From an uncultured Burkholderiales bacterium (GTDB taxonomy: Bacteria; Pseudomonadota; Gammaproteobacteria; Burkholderiales; Burkholderiaceae_C): a stretch of 64,000 nucleotides of DNA. Positions 24,069-34,050 of this stretch are shown here, in pieces. Both the position numbers and the translations under genes were made by a program. The stretch lies in NCBI GenBank assembly GCA_903838355.1, contig CAILYC010000006.1, forward strand, positions 1 to 64,000, read 5' to 3'. The notes beneath the pieces were generated by a model. It worked only from the letters and a program-made list of their open reading frames with translations. It had not been told where the DNA came from and searched no databases. The first letter of the stretch is position 1; each line of letters starts with the position of its first letter.

Positions 24069-24917
24069 TTAAAATAAACCTTGTTGAAAGTCTCGAACCG
24101 CCTGCATGAGTTCTTGTTGAGTGTTCATGACAAAAGGCCCGTATTGAGCGATCGGCTCACCCAGGGCTTGTCCTCCAATGACAATCGCCTTGGCTTTTCG
24201 TGAACTGCTTAAACACAATTGGTCCCCATCGTTTTTAAGGATGGCCATTTCACCTTGATCAAGTGCTTCTTCTCCTTTATCACTGACTAGGGACAATGTT
24301 CCGTCATAAACGTAGACAAAGGCGTTGTATGTCCTGAGTAAATCAATGGTGAAAAGTTTAACGTCATGATTGGGAAAATGGCAATCCAGATAGATTGGGG
24401 CGGTTGCTTTGCGTTGAACCGCGCCTTGTGTTCCTAGAAACGCACCAGCAATGACTTTGACGAGAACGCCCTCAGGGCTTGTGTGAAGCGGTATGCTTTG
24501 ATTGTCAAACTCCTGATAAGAGGGGGCGCACATTTTTTCATGCGAAGGCAAATTCAACCAAAGCTGAAAACCCTCCATCCGACCGTCCTCTTGCTCAGGC
24601 ATTTCGCTGTGGATCACGCCTTTGCCTGCCGTCATCCATTGCACCCCTCCTGAGCACAAAAGACCTTCGTGGCCGGCATTGTCTTTGTGCCTCATGCGAC
24701 CTTCTAGCATGTAGGTGATGGTTTCAAAACCGCGATGGGGATGATTGGGAAATCCACCGATATAGTCTTTTGACTCATCTGAGCCGAAGGCATCGAGCAT
24801 TAAAAAAGGATCCAATCTTTTTTGCAAATCTTGGGTCAACACACGGGTGAGCTTGACACCATCTCCATCGGAGGTTTTTTGTCCTTTGACTTTTCGTTCA
24901 AGCGTTCTGAAACTCAT
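24069..24917 (-). CDS. Pirin family protein
   Basis: LMLDAFGSDESKDYIGGFPNHPHRGFETITYMLEG...; cupin-type. Confidence 0.93.
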   Translation of the reverse strand: MSFRTLERKVKGQKTSDGDGVKLTRVLTQDLQKRLDPFLMLDAFGSDESKDYIGGFPNHPHRGFETITYMLEGRMRHKDNAGHEGLLCSGGVQWMTAGKGVIHSEMPEQEDGRMEGFQLWLNLPSHEKMCAPSYQEFDNQSIPLHTSPEGVLVKVIAGAFLGTQGAVQRKATAPIYLDCHFPNHDVKLFTIDLLRTYNAFVYVYDGTLSLVSDKGEEALDQGEMAILKNDGDQLCLSSSRKAKAIVIGGQALGEPIAQYGPFVMNTQQELMQAVRDFQQGLF

Positions 24918-26148
24918 TTTTTTTAGAGATGATTAAGCAAGCGTTGGTGCCACCAAAGGCAAATGAGTTGCTCATGACATGCGAAAAGTCTGGCAATGCC
25001 AGTCCCTTTTCATTGATCACGCGCAATTGAAGGTTTGGATCAACGTCGGCGTCAATCGAATTTGCGGGGAGTTGGTTCAACGTCAAAGCCCTTAAGCCCG
25101 CAATGAGTTCAACGGCACCGCTTGCGCCCAGCAAATGGCCATGCAAGGCTTTGGTCGACCCCACCCAGGTTGTGTTTTGTCCAAAGACCTCCACAATCGC
25201 CTTGGCCTCACTCGCGTCGCCCAAGAGCGTTCCTGTGCCATGGGCATTGATGTAGCCAATGTCTTGAGGATTTAGGCCTGCATTCTTTAAACAAAGGCTC
25301 ATGACCCGCGCCTGTGATACAGGATTGGGGTTGGTGATGTGGTGTCCATCGCTATTGTGCGCATAACCAGAAATGCAGACCCTGATTTTCTGAAAGAAAC
25401 CCAATCGCTGGTAAATTTCGGGGCTCACAAGGATCAAGGCCGCAGCGCCTTCGCCCATGGCAAAGCCACCTCGTTGACGGTCAAAGGGTGTCAAGCAACC
25501 CATGACATCTTTTTTGATTGCAACCATGACCCGCAGTGCATTCCATGCGGCGAGCAAACCAGGACTGAGCATGGACTCACTCCCACCCACCACGGCCACA
25601 TCAATGTCTCCGCTTCGGATGGCTTTCATGCCTTCGCCAATGGCGACGCCAGACGAAGCACAAGCATTGGCATAGGTGAGACAGGCTCCCTGTGCTTTGA
25701 GCCTGAGCGCGATTTCAGACGCGGGCGTGCTGGGCATGCTCGAAATCACGCTTGTGGGTCTGATGCGTTTGTGTTCGCTATAAATTGCCCGTGTTGTTTG
25801 GTCAAAACTGCTTGCACCCGCCATGCCGCTACCCCAAAAAACACCCAAGCGTTCGGATTCAATCGCGGACAGATCCAGGCCGCTGTGACGCAAGGCTTGC
25901 TCAACACTTTCTAAGGCCAAGGCGGTGGCTCGATCGGCAAACAGCTTTGACGGGGTCAGATAGTTTTCTGTGTTTAGGTCCGCTCTTGCCAGTGCCACAG
26001 AAAAAGTGTCTTGTCCAGACAGGGTCATTGTTTCGCTTTGGATGGCACTTTTGTGATCAAATAGAGAATGATCAAAGGCGTCCAAATCTCTCCCGATGGG
26101 AGAGACGATTCCATATCCTGCAATTTCAACCTGACCTGCTGACATCAT
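24898..26148 (-). CDS. Beta-ketoacyl-ACP synthase (KAS I/II family)
   Basis: Catalytic YANACASSGVA, NAHGTGTLLGDASE, STKALHGHLLGASGA; ends NSFAFGGTNACLI. Confidence 0.93.
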   Translation of the reverse strand: MMSAGQVEIAGYGIVSPIGRDLDAFDHSLFDHKSAIQSETMTLSGQDTFSVALARADLNTENYLTPSKLFADRATALALESVEQALRHSGLDLSAIESERLGVFWGSGMAGASSFDQTTRAIYSEHKRIRPTSVISSMPSTPASEIALRLKAQGACLTYANACASSGVAIGEGMKAIRSGDIDVAVVGGSESMLSPGLLAAWNALRVMVAIKKDVMGCLTPFDRQRGGFAMGEGAAALILVSPEIYQRLGFFQKIRVCISGYAHNSDGHHITNPNPVSQARVMSLCLKNAGLNPQDIGYINAHGTGTLLGDASEAKAIVEVFGQNTTWVGSTKALHGHLLGASGAVELIAGLRALTLNQLPANSIDADVDPNLQLRVINEKGLALPDFSHVMSNSFAFGGTNACLIISKKNEFQNA

Positions 26149-26150
26149 GC

Positions 26151-26420
26151 TCAGTGTGCGGGGCTATGGTTTTCCCGGATTTCATCGATGACATTGCACA
26201 AGTTGATCAGCGTAATTCCCACTTGCCTAGGGTCGAGTTTTTCTTCCGGAATTCTGAGTCCAAATTTGTCTTCAACAGCAAATACAAACTCCATCAACGT
26301 GAGCGAATCTAAGCCCAAATCGCTCAGTGGTGTGTTATGTTTGATCATTTGTTCTGGAGTATGGAAACTCTTCTCCAAGATGGTGGATATGATCGAAAAG
26401 GTATCTGGGGTCATGCGCAA
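26151..26420 (-). CDS. Acyl carrier protein
   Basis: LGLDSLTLMEFVFAVEDKFGLRIPEE phosphopantetheine attachment motif. Confidence 0.88.
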   Translation of the reverse strand: MRMTPDTFSIISTILEKSFHTPEQMIKHNTPLSDLGLDSLTLMEFVFAVEDKFGLRIPEEKLDPRQVGITLINLCNVIDEIRENHSPAH

Positions 26421-26635
26421 TTTGCTTTAAAGTAAAGTGATTGTAATTTGTTTTGACGCCCGTGGCCTCTTATTCCTGTTTTGCTTTCATTCGGCGATCA
26501 ACGTAAAATCTGCACCTTACTGGGGGTCTTGAGCATCATTTTGTGTTCTTCTGGCAGACCGACAGCCATTGATTTTTGCATTGTGAAATGTTGTCGCGTT
26601 TGTGATGGACCCGGCATTTAACCTTAGAGTTTTAA

Positions 26636-28603
26636 ATGGAATATCCAAAGCACTTTGATGTGATTGTTGTCGGAGGGGGTCACGCAGGTACTGAAGCCGC
26701 ATTGGCTGCGGCACGGATGGGTTGCGTCACTTTGCTGCTGACGCACAATATCGAAACATTGGGCCAAATGAGTTGCAATCCCTCTATTGGCGGTATTGGC
26801 AAGGGGCATTTGGTCAAAGAGCTTGACGCCATGGGGGGTGCCATGGCCTTGGCAACCGATGAAAGCGCCATCCAGTTTCGAATCTTGAACAGCTCCAAAG
26901 GCCCTGCTGTCAGAGCAACCCGAGCGCAAGCTGATCGAATCTTGTACAAAGCTGCCATTCGCAGGCGTTTGGAAAACCAGCCCAATCTCTATTTGTTTCA
27001 ACAATCGGTGGATGATTTGTTGCTTCAAGGCGAACGCATCACGGGATGTGTGACCCAGTCCGGCATTCGTTTCATGGCATCCACCGTGGTGCTCACAGCG
27101 GGTACTTTTTTGGATGGGAAAATTCACGTTGGCTTGTCCAATTATTCGGCTGGTCGAGCAGGGGATCCGCCGGCTGTTTCGTTGAGTACACGGCTCAAAG
27201 AGTTGAAACTTCCTCAGCACCGGCTGAAAACCGGAACACCGCCGAGAATCGATGGGCGCACCATCAATTATGCTTTGTGTACAGAGCAGCCTGGTGACGG
27301 CATGCCCGGTGGATGCGGCTTACAAGTTCCGGTTTTCAGCTTCATGGGGGCCAGCATTGCCCACCCACAGCAAATTTCATGTTGGATAACCCATACGAAT
27401 TTGAAAACCCATGACATCATACGATCGGGATTTGATCGTAGCCCCATGTTCACAGGGAAAATAGAAGGGGTTGGACCGCGCTACTGTCCCAGCGTTGAGG
27501 ACAAAATCAATCGTTTTGCTGAAAAAGACAGCCATCAAATCTTTTTGGAGCCCGAAGGCCTGACAACCCACGAGGTCTATCCCAATGGCATCAGCACAAG
27601 TTTGCCTTTTGATATTCAGTACGAACTTGTGCGCTCTATGAAAGGGCTTGAGAATGCCCACATTTTGCGCCCAGGCTATGCCATTGAATACGATTACTTT
27701 GATCCCCGTGAACTCAAAACGACATTTGAGACCCGTTCCATTGAGGGCTTGTTCTTTGCCGGCCAAATCAATGGCACCACGGGATATGAAGAGGCAGCGG
27801 CCCAGGGCCTTTATGCCGGCATCAATGCGGCCTTGAAGTCTCAATCTCGAGAGCCCTGGACACCCAGACGCGACCAAGCCTACTTGGGCGTGTTGATCGA
27901 CGACTTGATCACCAAAGGGGTGACCGAGCCCTATCGCATGTTTACGTCCAGGGCAGAATACAGGCTTCAACTCAGAGAAGACAATGCCGATGAGCGCTTG
28001 ACGGAAAAAGCCCATCAATTGGGACTCGTTGATGAAGCCCGTTGGGTGGCCTTTCAAGAGAAACAAGAAGCGGTTTCACGTGAAACACAGCGCTTGAAAT
28101 CTTTGTGGGTCAATCCCAAAAATATTGATCAAGGCCGTGCGGCTGCGGTTTTGGGTCATGAAATTGAGCGCGAATACAACTTGGGCGACCTCATGAGACG
28201 CCCGGGTGTTGGTTACCAGGATGTCTTGTCCTTGGACTTGACTCGCTTTGAACAAGACAGTTTGGGGCACTTAACCCCTGCGGTCAAAGCCGAGGTTATT
28301 GAGCAACTTGAGATTGCGGCAAAATACTCGGGCTATATTGATCGTCAAAAAGACGAGGTCAAAAGGGCTGAGCATTATGAACGCTTGGCCTTGCCTGGCA
28401 ATTTTGATTACATGGCCATTGAGGCCTTGAGTTATGAGGTGAGACAGAAATTACAGCGCCACCAACCACCAACCTTGGGGCTGGCTTCGCGAATTTCTGG
28501 TGTGACCCCTGCAGCCATCTCGCTTTTGTTGATTCACTTGAAAAAACAAAGATTCAAATTGCCGGAACTTGAATCACCACCACAAGAAGAGCCAGCGGTT
28601 TGA
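26636..28603 (+). CDS. mnmG: tRNA U34 carboxymethylaminomethyl modification enzyme MnmG
   Basis: [39 protein letters not shown]. Confidence 0.98.
   Translation: MEYPKHFDVIVVGGGHAGTEAALAAARMGCVTLLLTHNIETLGQMSCNPSIGGIGKGHLVKELDAMGGAMALATDESAIQFRILNSSKGPAVRATRAQADRILYKAAIRRRLENQPNLYLFQQSVDDLLLQGERITGCVTQSGIRFMASTVVLTAGTFLDGKIHVGLSNYSAGRAGDPPAVSLSTRLKELKLPQHRLKTGTPPRIDGRTINYALCTEQPGDGMPGGCGLQVPVFSFMGASIAHPQQISCWITHTNLKTHDIIRSGFDRSPMFTGKIEGVGPRYCPSVEDKINRFAEKDSHQIFLEPEGLTTHEVYPNGISTSLPFDIQYELVRSMKGLENAHILRPGYAIEYDYFDPRELKTTFETRSIEGLFFAGQINGTTGYEEAAAQGLYAGINAALKSQSREPWTPRRDQAYLGVLIDDLITKGVTEPYRMFTSRAEYRLQLREDNADERLTEKAHQLGLVDEARWVAFQEKQEAVSRETQRLKSLWVNPKNIDQGRAAAVLGHEIEREYNLGDLMRRPGVGYQDVLSLDLTRFEQDSLGHLTPAVKAEVIEQLEIAAKYSGYIDRQKDEVKRAEHYERLALPGNFDYMAIEALSYEVRQKLQRHQPPTLGLASRISGVTPAAISLLLIHLKKQRFKLPELESPPQEEPAV
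28072..28087. promoter_or_regulatory. parS: parS-like ParB site GGTTTCACGTGAAACA
   Basis: 1 mismatch to TGTTTCACGTGAAACA; inside mnmG (encodes VSRET). Confidence 0.85.
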
Positions 28604-28686
28604 CCGGACAAAAGCACGCCAATCCAACGCGTTGATGTGCCCACTTATATCCTGACATTTTACCCACACACAGGCCCTGCGACGCC

Positions 28687-29325
28687 ATGATGCAACAAGA
28701 CATCTCTTCGGGATTGTTGGCCCTGGGCTTGGCGGGAGAGGAGGCTCAGGTTGAGCGCTTGAACGCTTATATGAGCTTGCTGCAAAAATGGAATCAAACC
28801 TATAACCTCACGGCCCTTCGAGATCCGGCAGTGATGTTGACCCACCACCTGATGGACTCTTTGGCCATCATCAAGCCCCTGCGGCGAATCTGTCCTGAGG
28901 CCAAAACAGCATTGGATGTGGGGACAGGTGCTGGCTTGCCCGGTGTTGTTATGGCGATCATGTGTCCGCAGCTGAGCGTGACCTGCGTCGATGCGGTGGG
29001 TAAAAAGGCGGCTTTCGTTAATCAGGTGGCCTTGAGTTTGGGCTTGACCAATTTGAAGGCGCATCATGCGCGCGTGGAAAACATGAAGGGCTCCTTTGAT
29101 CTTGTGTCCTCCAGGGCGTTCTCAAGCTTGGAGGATTTTGTCAAAGGTGCCGCGGCTTTGGTTCACCAGCAAACCGTTTGGCTGGCGATGAAAGCCCATG
29201 TTTCGCCACAAGAGCTGGCGGCTGTGGCCGGTCTGGCCCAAGTGTTTCACGTGGAACCCTTGCGGGTCCCTGGCCTGGATGCCCAGCGTTGTATTGTGTG
29301 GATGCGAGCCTTGACGGCGGCTTGA
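28687..29325 (+). CDS. rsmG: 16S rRNA m7G527 methyltransferase RsmG
   Basis: LQKWNQTYNLTALRDP, ALDVGTGAGLPGVVMA. Confidence 0.96.
   Translation: MMQQDISSGLLALGLAGEEAQVERLNAYMSLLQKWNQTYNLTALRDPAVMLTHHLMDSLAIIKPLRRICPEAKTALDVGTGAGLPGVVMAIMCPQLSVTCVDAVGKKAAFVNQVALSLGLTNLKAHHARVENMKGSFDLVSSRAFSSLEDFVKGAAALVHQQTVWLAMKAHVSPQELAAVAGLAQVFHVEPLRVPGLDAQRCIVWMRALTAA
29243..29258. promoter_or_regulatory. parS: parS-like site TGTTTCACGTGGAACC
   Basis: 2 mismatches to consensus; inside rsmG. Confidence 0.6.
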
Positions 29326-29355
29326 GCCCATCCGAGGTGTTTCGGCTCTGTGTGT

Positions 29356-29371
29356 TGTTTCACGTGAAACT
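29356..29371. promoter_or_regulatory. parS: parS-like ParB site TGTTTCACGTGAAACT
   Basis: 1 mismatch to consensus; rsmG-parA intergenic. Confidence 0.88.
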
Positions 29372-29578
29372 TGTGCTCGGTTGAGGGTCGAAGCTTGCTT
29401 AAAGCGGTTAAACTCTACCCTCCCTGGGTTGCGCCCATCCAGCATGGCTTGGCCACGCTGTTTTCATGGGGTTTGGCCATCCGACAAGAGTTCCCTAACC
29501 TTTTAAAAACGGGTGGCGTTTGTGTCGTGGATGTTGCGCCCTGAAATCAGGACAATTGGGATTTAACAGAGAGTAAAC

Positions 29579-30376
29579 ATGGCTCACATATTTTGTGTTG
29601 CGAACCAAAAAGGTGGTGTGGGCAAGACCACCACCACCGTCAATTTGTGCGCTGGCTTGGCCGCATTGGGTCAGCGGGTTTTGATGGTTGACTTGGATCC
29701 TCAGGGCAACGCCACCATGGGGTCTGGGGTTGACAAGAGGAAAATGGAGTTGAGCGTTTACGAGGTCTTGCTTGAAGGCGTCGACGTGTCGCTGGCGAAA
29801 ACGAGAAGTTCTTGGGGAGACACCCCGCAATACGATCAACACCCGCGCTATGATGTCCTGGGGGCATCCCGAGAACTTGCGGGCGCAGAACTTGAGTTGG
29901 TCAACATGCCCAGGCGTGAGAAACGCCTGAAGGAAGCCCTGTCCGCAGTTGAGAAAGACTATGACTTTGTTTTGATCGACTGCCCACCCTCATTGTCACT
30001 GTTGACCTTGAATGGTTTGTGCAGCGCCAATGGGGTCATTGTGCCCATGCAGTGTGAGTATTTTGCCCTCGAGGGACTCACTGATTTGGTCAACACCATC
30101 AAGCAAGTCCACGCGAACTTGAACAAAGAGCTCAAAATCATTGGTTTGCTGCGCGTCATGTTCGATCCTCGGGTGAGCCTGCAAGTCCAAGTGAGCGATC
30201 AACTCAAGGCTCATTTTGCCGACAAAGTTTTCAATGCCGTCATACCCAGAAATGTGCGATTGGCCGAAGCACCGAGTTTTGGTTTGCCAGGGGTCGTTTA
30301 CGACCCAGCGGCCAAGGGGAGCGTGGCATTCATTGGTTTTGCCCAAGAAATGATCGATCGGATCAAAAAGCTTTAA
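29579..30376 (+). CDS. parA: Chromosome partitioning ATPase ParA
   Basis: FCVANQKGGVGKTTTTVNLCAGLA deviant Walker A, VLIDCPPSLSLLTLN. Confidence 0.97.
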   Translation: MAHIFCVANQKGGVGKTTTTVNLCAGLAALGQRVLMVDLDPQGNATMGSGVDKRKMELSVYEVLLEGVDVSLAKTRSSWGDTPQYDQHPRYDVLGASRELAGAELELVNMPRREKRLKEALSAVEKDYDFVLIDCPPSLSLLTLNGLCSANGVIVPMQCEYFALEGLTDLVNTIKQVHANLNKELKIIGLLRVMFDPRVSLQVQVSDQLKAHFADKVFNAVIPRNVRLAEAPSFGLPGVVYDPAAKGSVAFIGFAQEMIDRIKKL

Positions 30377-30399
30377 ATAAATAAAACAAAAGTTTTACT

Positions 30400-30417
30400 T
30401 TTGGACCATGGTCCAAA
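30400..30417. repeat. 18-bp perfect palindrome TTTGGACCATGGTCCAAA
   Basis: Self-reverse-complementary sequence in the parA-parB gap. Confidence 0.9.
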
Positions 30418-30450
30418 GCGACACATTCACAAAAACAAAACGATAGAAAA

Positions 30451-31386
30451 ATGGTCACCAAAAAATCAAATCGCCTCGGACGCGGACTCGAATCTTTGTT
30501 GGGTCCCGCCGCCCCAAGTGCCGAGCAAGAGGCCGGCACACAAGTCTTGAGCGACCTTCCCCATCAACTGCTGCTGGCGCAATTGGTGCCCGGCATGTAC
30601 CAGCCCAGAACTCGAATGGACGAGGGTGCTTTGTACGAGTTGGCCGAAAGCATCAAAGTTCAAGGTGTGATGCAACCCATTCTGGTCAGACCCTTGCGAG
30701 AAGGGGAACACGCGGGTAAATATGAAATCATTGCGGGCGAGCGACGATTTCGCGCCAGCGCCTTGGCGGGTTTAGAGCATGTTCCGGTGTTGGTTCGTGA
30801 CGTTCCCAACGAGGCCGCCGCCGCCATGGCCTTGATTGAAAATATTCAACGCGAAGACTTGAATCCCTTGGAGGAGGCCCATGGTTTGCAGCGATTGGTC
30901 AAGGAGTTTGGTCTCACCCATGAAGAGGCGGCACAAGCCGTGGGACGCTCCCGGAGTGCCGCATCCAACTTGCTTCGCTTGTTGAATTTGGCCGAGCCAG
31001 TTCAAGCGCTATTGATGGCGGGGGACTTGGACATGGGGCACGCCAGGGCACTGCTCAGTCTGGACCGCGCCACGCAAGTGAGCACGGCGCATCAGATCGC
31101 CAGTAAAAAAATCTCAGTCAGAGAGGCTGAAAAACTGGTGAAAAAAATTGGAGCCGACTTTGAGCTGGTGGCCACCAAGCCGAAAAAAGAAAAGTCCAGA
31201 GACCTCAAGCGTGTAGAAGATGAGCTGTCTGATTTGCTCACAGCCCAGGTTGATATTCGCATTAAAAAACGTGTCAAGCGTTTTGGAAAGATGGAGGAGA
31301 TGGGGGAGCTCGCCATCCAATTCGGCTCCATTGAGGAAATCACCTCCTTGATCCAAAAACTCAAAGGTGAGAGGGGGCAGGACTGA
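30451..31386 (+). CDS. parB: Chromosome partitioning protein ParB
   Basis: LGRGLESLLG, YEIIAGERRFRAS, ENIQREDLNPLEEA. Confidence 0.97.
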   Translation: MVTKKSNRLGRGLESLLGPAAPSAEQEAGTQVLSDLPHQLLLAQLVPGMYQPRTRMDEGALYELAESIKVQGVMQPILVRPLREGEHAGKYEIIAGERRFRASALAGLEHVPVLVRDVPNEAAAAMALIENIQREDLNPLEEAHGLQRLVKEFGLTHEEAAQAVGRSRSAASNLLRLLNLAEPVQALLMAGDLDMGHARALLSLDRATQVSTAHQIASKKISVREAEKLVKKIGADFELVATKPKKEKSRDLKRVEDELSDLLTAQVDIRIKKRVKRFGKMEEMGELAIQFGSIEEITSLIQKLKGERGQD

Positions 31387-31443
31387 GAGCGCCTTGAGTG
31401 GGCAGCAGACCTCAAACAAGCCCCAGGGTCGAGGGGGTGTGAA

Positions 31444-31875
31444 TCAGCGAGGAGGCTTGTCGCGCAAAATGGCGACCGTTAAACGCGAAACACAGGTGAG
31501 CTTGCCTGTGTCGTCTTTCAAATCAATGGCCCACACATGGGTCGAGCCCCCCACATGCAAGGGGTAGGTGGTGCCGGTGACAAAGCCCGCTTTGACCGAG
31601 GCCATGTGGTTGGCGTTGATGTCAAGTCCCACACAATGAAACCCCTCGGGACAGGCGTGATAAGCCGCACAAGAGCCCAGGGTTTCGGCCAGTACCACAT
31701 TGACACCGCCATGAAGCACGCCAAAGGGTTGGCGAGTGCGGTGGTCCACGCTCAAGCGAGCTGTCAGGGTGTTTTCACCCACTTCTAAAAACTCAATGCC
31801 CAAATGCTCCGCGGCGGTGCCGCGGTTCATGCGTTGCAGCTCGGTCAATGAAACGGGTTTTTTCCAAAAGCGCAT
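31444..31875 (-). CDS. PaaI-type hotdog-fold thioesterase
   Basis: HLGIEFLEVGENTLTARLSVDHRTRQPFGVLHGGVNVVLAETLGS. Confidence 0.92.
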   Translation of the reverse strand: MRFWKKPVSLTELQRMNRGTAAEHLGIEFLEVGENTLTARLSVDHRTRQPFGVLHGGVNVVLAETLGSCAAYHACPEGFHCVGLDINANHMASVKAGFVTGTTYPLHVGGSTHVWAIDLKDDTGKLTCVSRLTVAILRDKPPR

Positions 31876-32006
31876 GGTGCAATGCTTTATATCAAAGTGG
31901 GGGTGGCAGATCTCAAGGTGGCGTTGCCCAGCACATCAAGCAAGTCTAAAGTCTTGGGCCGGCAAGCGCTTCGAACAGGGGACCATGGGCTGCGAGCAGC
32001 AACGGA

Positions 32007-32156
32007 TCACTGACCCACTTTTTTAATTTTACCCTTGGGGATAATGGACGTGACCACGCTCGTTCTGATGGGTTCACTGGCCAAGGCTTTGGGCGCAGAT
32101 TGATCTTTTTTGGGTTTCTTTTGTTCTTTGTTTGTTTTTTGTTGTCCTTTGGCCAT
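32007..32156 (-). CDS. Small basic hypothetical protein, 49 aa
   Basis: MAKGQQKTNKEQKKPKKDQSAPKALASEPIRTSVVTSIIPKGKIKKVGQ*; AGGAG 6 nt before start; not in supplied ORF track. Confidence 0.6.
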   Translation of the reverse strand: MAKGQQKTNKEQKKPKKDQSAPKALASEPIRTSVVTSIIPKGKIKKVGQ

Positions 32157-32219
32157 GGCCGACTCCTAATGTGGTGGAAAATTAAGTGTACTCCTATCCG
32201 TCAGCATTGGGTCAGCGTC

Positions 32220-32618
32220 GTGTCAAAACAAGTCAAAGAATCCGAGGTGCAAATGATTGCGATCCGCGCGCAAGGCGCTGGGGGTCAGCACGTCAACAAG
32301 GTCTCGAGCGCCATTCATCTGCGCTTTGACATTGAGGCCTCGAGCTTGGATGAAGAACTCAAAGACCGGCTCAAAGCACTGCCGGACCGACGCATCAACC
32401 GAGAGGGGGTGATTGTTTTAAAATCCCAGGGCACGCGAAGCCAAGACATGAACCGAATGATGGCGCTCAATCGTCTCTATGAGTTGATTGAGCGTGTGCA
32501 AGAAGCCCCGGTCACCAGAAAACGCACCAAACCCCCCAAGCGTGCCCAAGAAAATCGCTTGAACAATAAAAAAATGACCGCACAAAACAAACAACGTCGC
32601 GCCAAACCGCAAGTTTGA
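32220..32618 (+). CDS. arfB: Alternative ribosome-rescue peptidyl-tRNA hydrolase ArfB
   Basis: IRAQGAGGQHVNKVSSAIHLRFD GGQ motif, basic C-terminal tail; start (GTG 32220) uncertain. Confidence 0.88.
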   Translation: MSKQVKESEVQMIAIRAQGAGGQHVNKVSSAIHLRFDIEASSLDEELKDRLKALPDRRINREGVIVLKSQGTRSQDMNRMMALNRLYELIERVQEAPVTRKRTKPPKRAQENRLNNKKMTAQNKQRRAKPQV

Positions 32619-32765
32619 TCACGGTTTTCCCATGCACACGCAGGTCCATGGGTTCAGCACGGTGTTGTGTTGTAAACTGCAATGAGATAGGGGTGCACCC
32701 GCATGAGTTAGCAAAAAACACCGCCCTCACTTTCCCTCTTAACCCTAAACTTTTAGGACTGCAAC

Positions 32766-33962
32766 ATGGCACGAGTTCCCTTTCAATGGCAAGATCCCTT
32801 TTTGATGAACGATCAATTGACCGATCAAGAGCGAATGATCAAGGATGCCGCGCAAGACTATGCACAAAACCGCTTGCAGCCCCGCGTCACGCAAGCGTTT
32901 CGCCACGAGAGCATGGATGCGAGCATTTTTAGAGAAATGGGAGAGCTCGGACTCCTGGGCCCAACCATTCCCACGCAATACGGTGGCGCGGGTCTGAGTT
33001 ATGTCGACTATGGCTTGATCGCCAGAGAGGTCGAGCGCGTTGATTCGGGCTACCGCTCCATGATGAGTGTGCAGTCGTCTTTGGTGATGGTGCCCATCCA
33101 TGCGTTTGGAAGCGAAGAGCAAAAACAAAAATACTTGCCCAAATTGGCCACAGGGGAATGGATTGGCTGCTTTGGTTTGACCGAACCCGACCATGGCTCG
33201 GATCCCGCCAGCATGAGTTCACGCGCGCAAGAAGTGCCCGGGGGTTACAAGCTCACGGGCAACAAAATCTGGATCACCAACAGCCCCATTGCCGACGTCT
33301 TTGTGGTCTGGGCCAAGGAGGTGAGTACCAGTGGTCAAGTCGGCCCCATTCGCGGCTTTATTTTAGAAAAGGGCATGGCCGGCTTATCCGCCCCTGCCAT
33401 CCATGGCAAGGTGGGTTTAAAAACCTCGGTCACAGGTGAAATTGTGATGGAGGGGGTCTTTGTCCCCAAAAACAACATGTTTCCTGACGTCACCGGGCTC
33501 AAGGGGCCCTTCACGTGTTTGAACAGTGCGCGCTTTGGGATTGCTTGGGGAGCCTTGGGTGCGGCGGAGTTTTGTTGGCACACGGCGCTTCAATACACCA
33601 TGGACCGCAAGCAGTTCGGCCGCCCCTTGGCGGCCAATCAACTCATCCAAAAGAAATTGGCCGACATGCAAACGGAAATTTCTTTGGGACTCTTGGGCTG
33701 TTTGCGCTTGGGACGCATGAAAGATGAAGGGGTGGATTCGGTGGAGATCACTTCCATTTTGAAGCGCAACTCCTGCGGCAAAGCCTTGGACATTGCCCGC
33801 ATGGCCAGAGACATGCTCGGGGGCAATGGCATCAGCGATGAGTTCGGCATTGCCAGACATTTGGTCAACCTTGAGGTGGTCAATACCTATGAGGGTACGC
33901 ACGATGTTCATGCCTTGATTTTGGGTCGTGCACAAACGGGCATTTCGGCATTTGCCAATTGA
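32766..33962 (+). CDS. gcdH: Acyl-CoA dehydrogenase, glutaryl-CoA dehydrogenase type
   Basis: [59 protein letters not shown]. Confidence 0.9.
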   Translation: MARVPFQWQDPFLMNDQLTDQERMIKDAAQDYAQNRLQPRVTQAFRHESMDASIFREMGELGLLGPTIPTQYGGAGLSYVDYGLIAREVERVDSGYRSMMSVQSSLVMVPIHAFGSEEQKQKYLPKLATGEWIGCFGLTEPDHGSDPASMSSRAQEVPGGYKLTGNKIWITNSPIADVFVVWAKEVSTSGQVGPIRGFILEKGMAGLSAPAIHGKVGLKTSVTGEIVMEGVFVPKNNMFPDVTGLKGPFTCLNSARFGIAWGALGAAEFCWHTALQYTMDRKQFGRPLAANQLIQKKLADMQTEISLGLLGCLRLGRMKDEGVDSVEITSILKRNSCGKALDIARMARDMLGGNGISDEFGIARHLVNLEVVNTYEGTHDVHALILGRAQTGISAFAN

Positions 33963-34050
33963 GCACAAGGGTAAGCGTTCAAAACCGGCGCGCGACATTG
34001 GCCATGACAAGACCACCGTCAGGGTGTACATCGGCTTAGAGGAGTGAATC

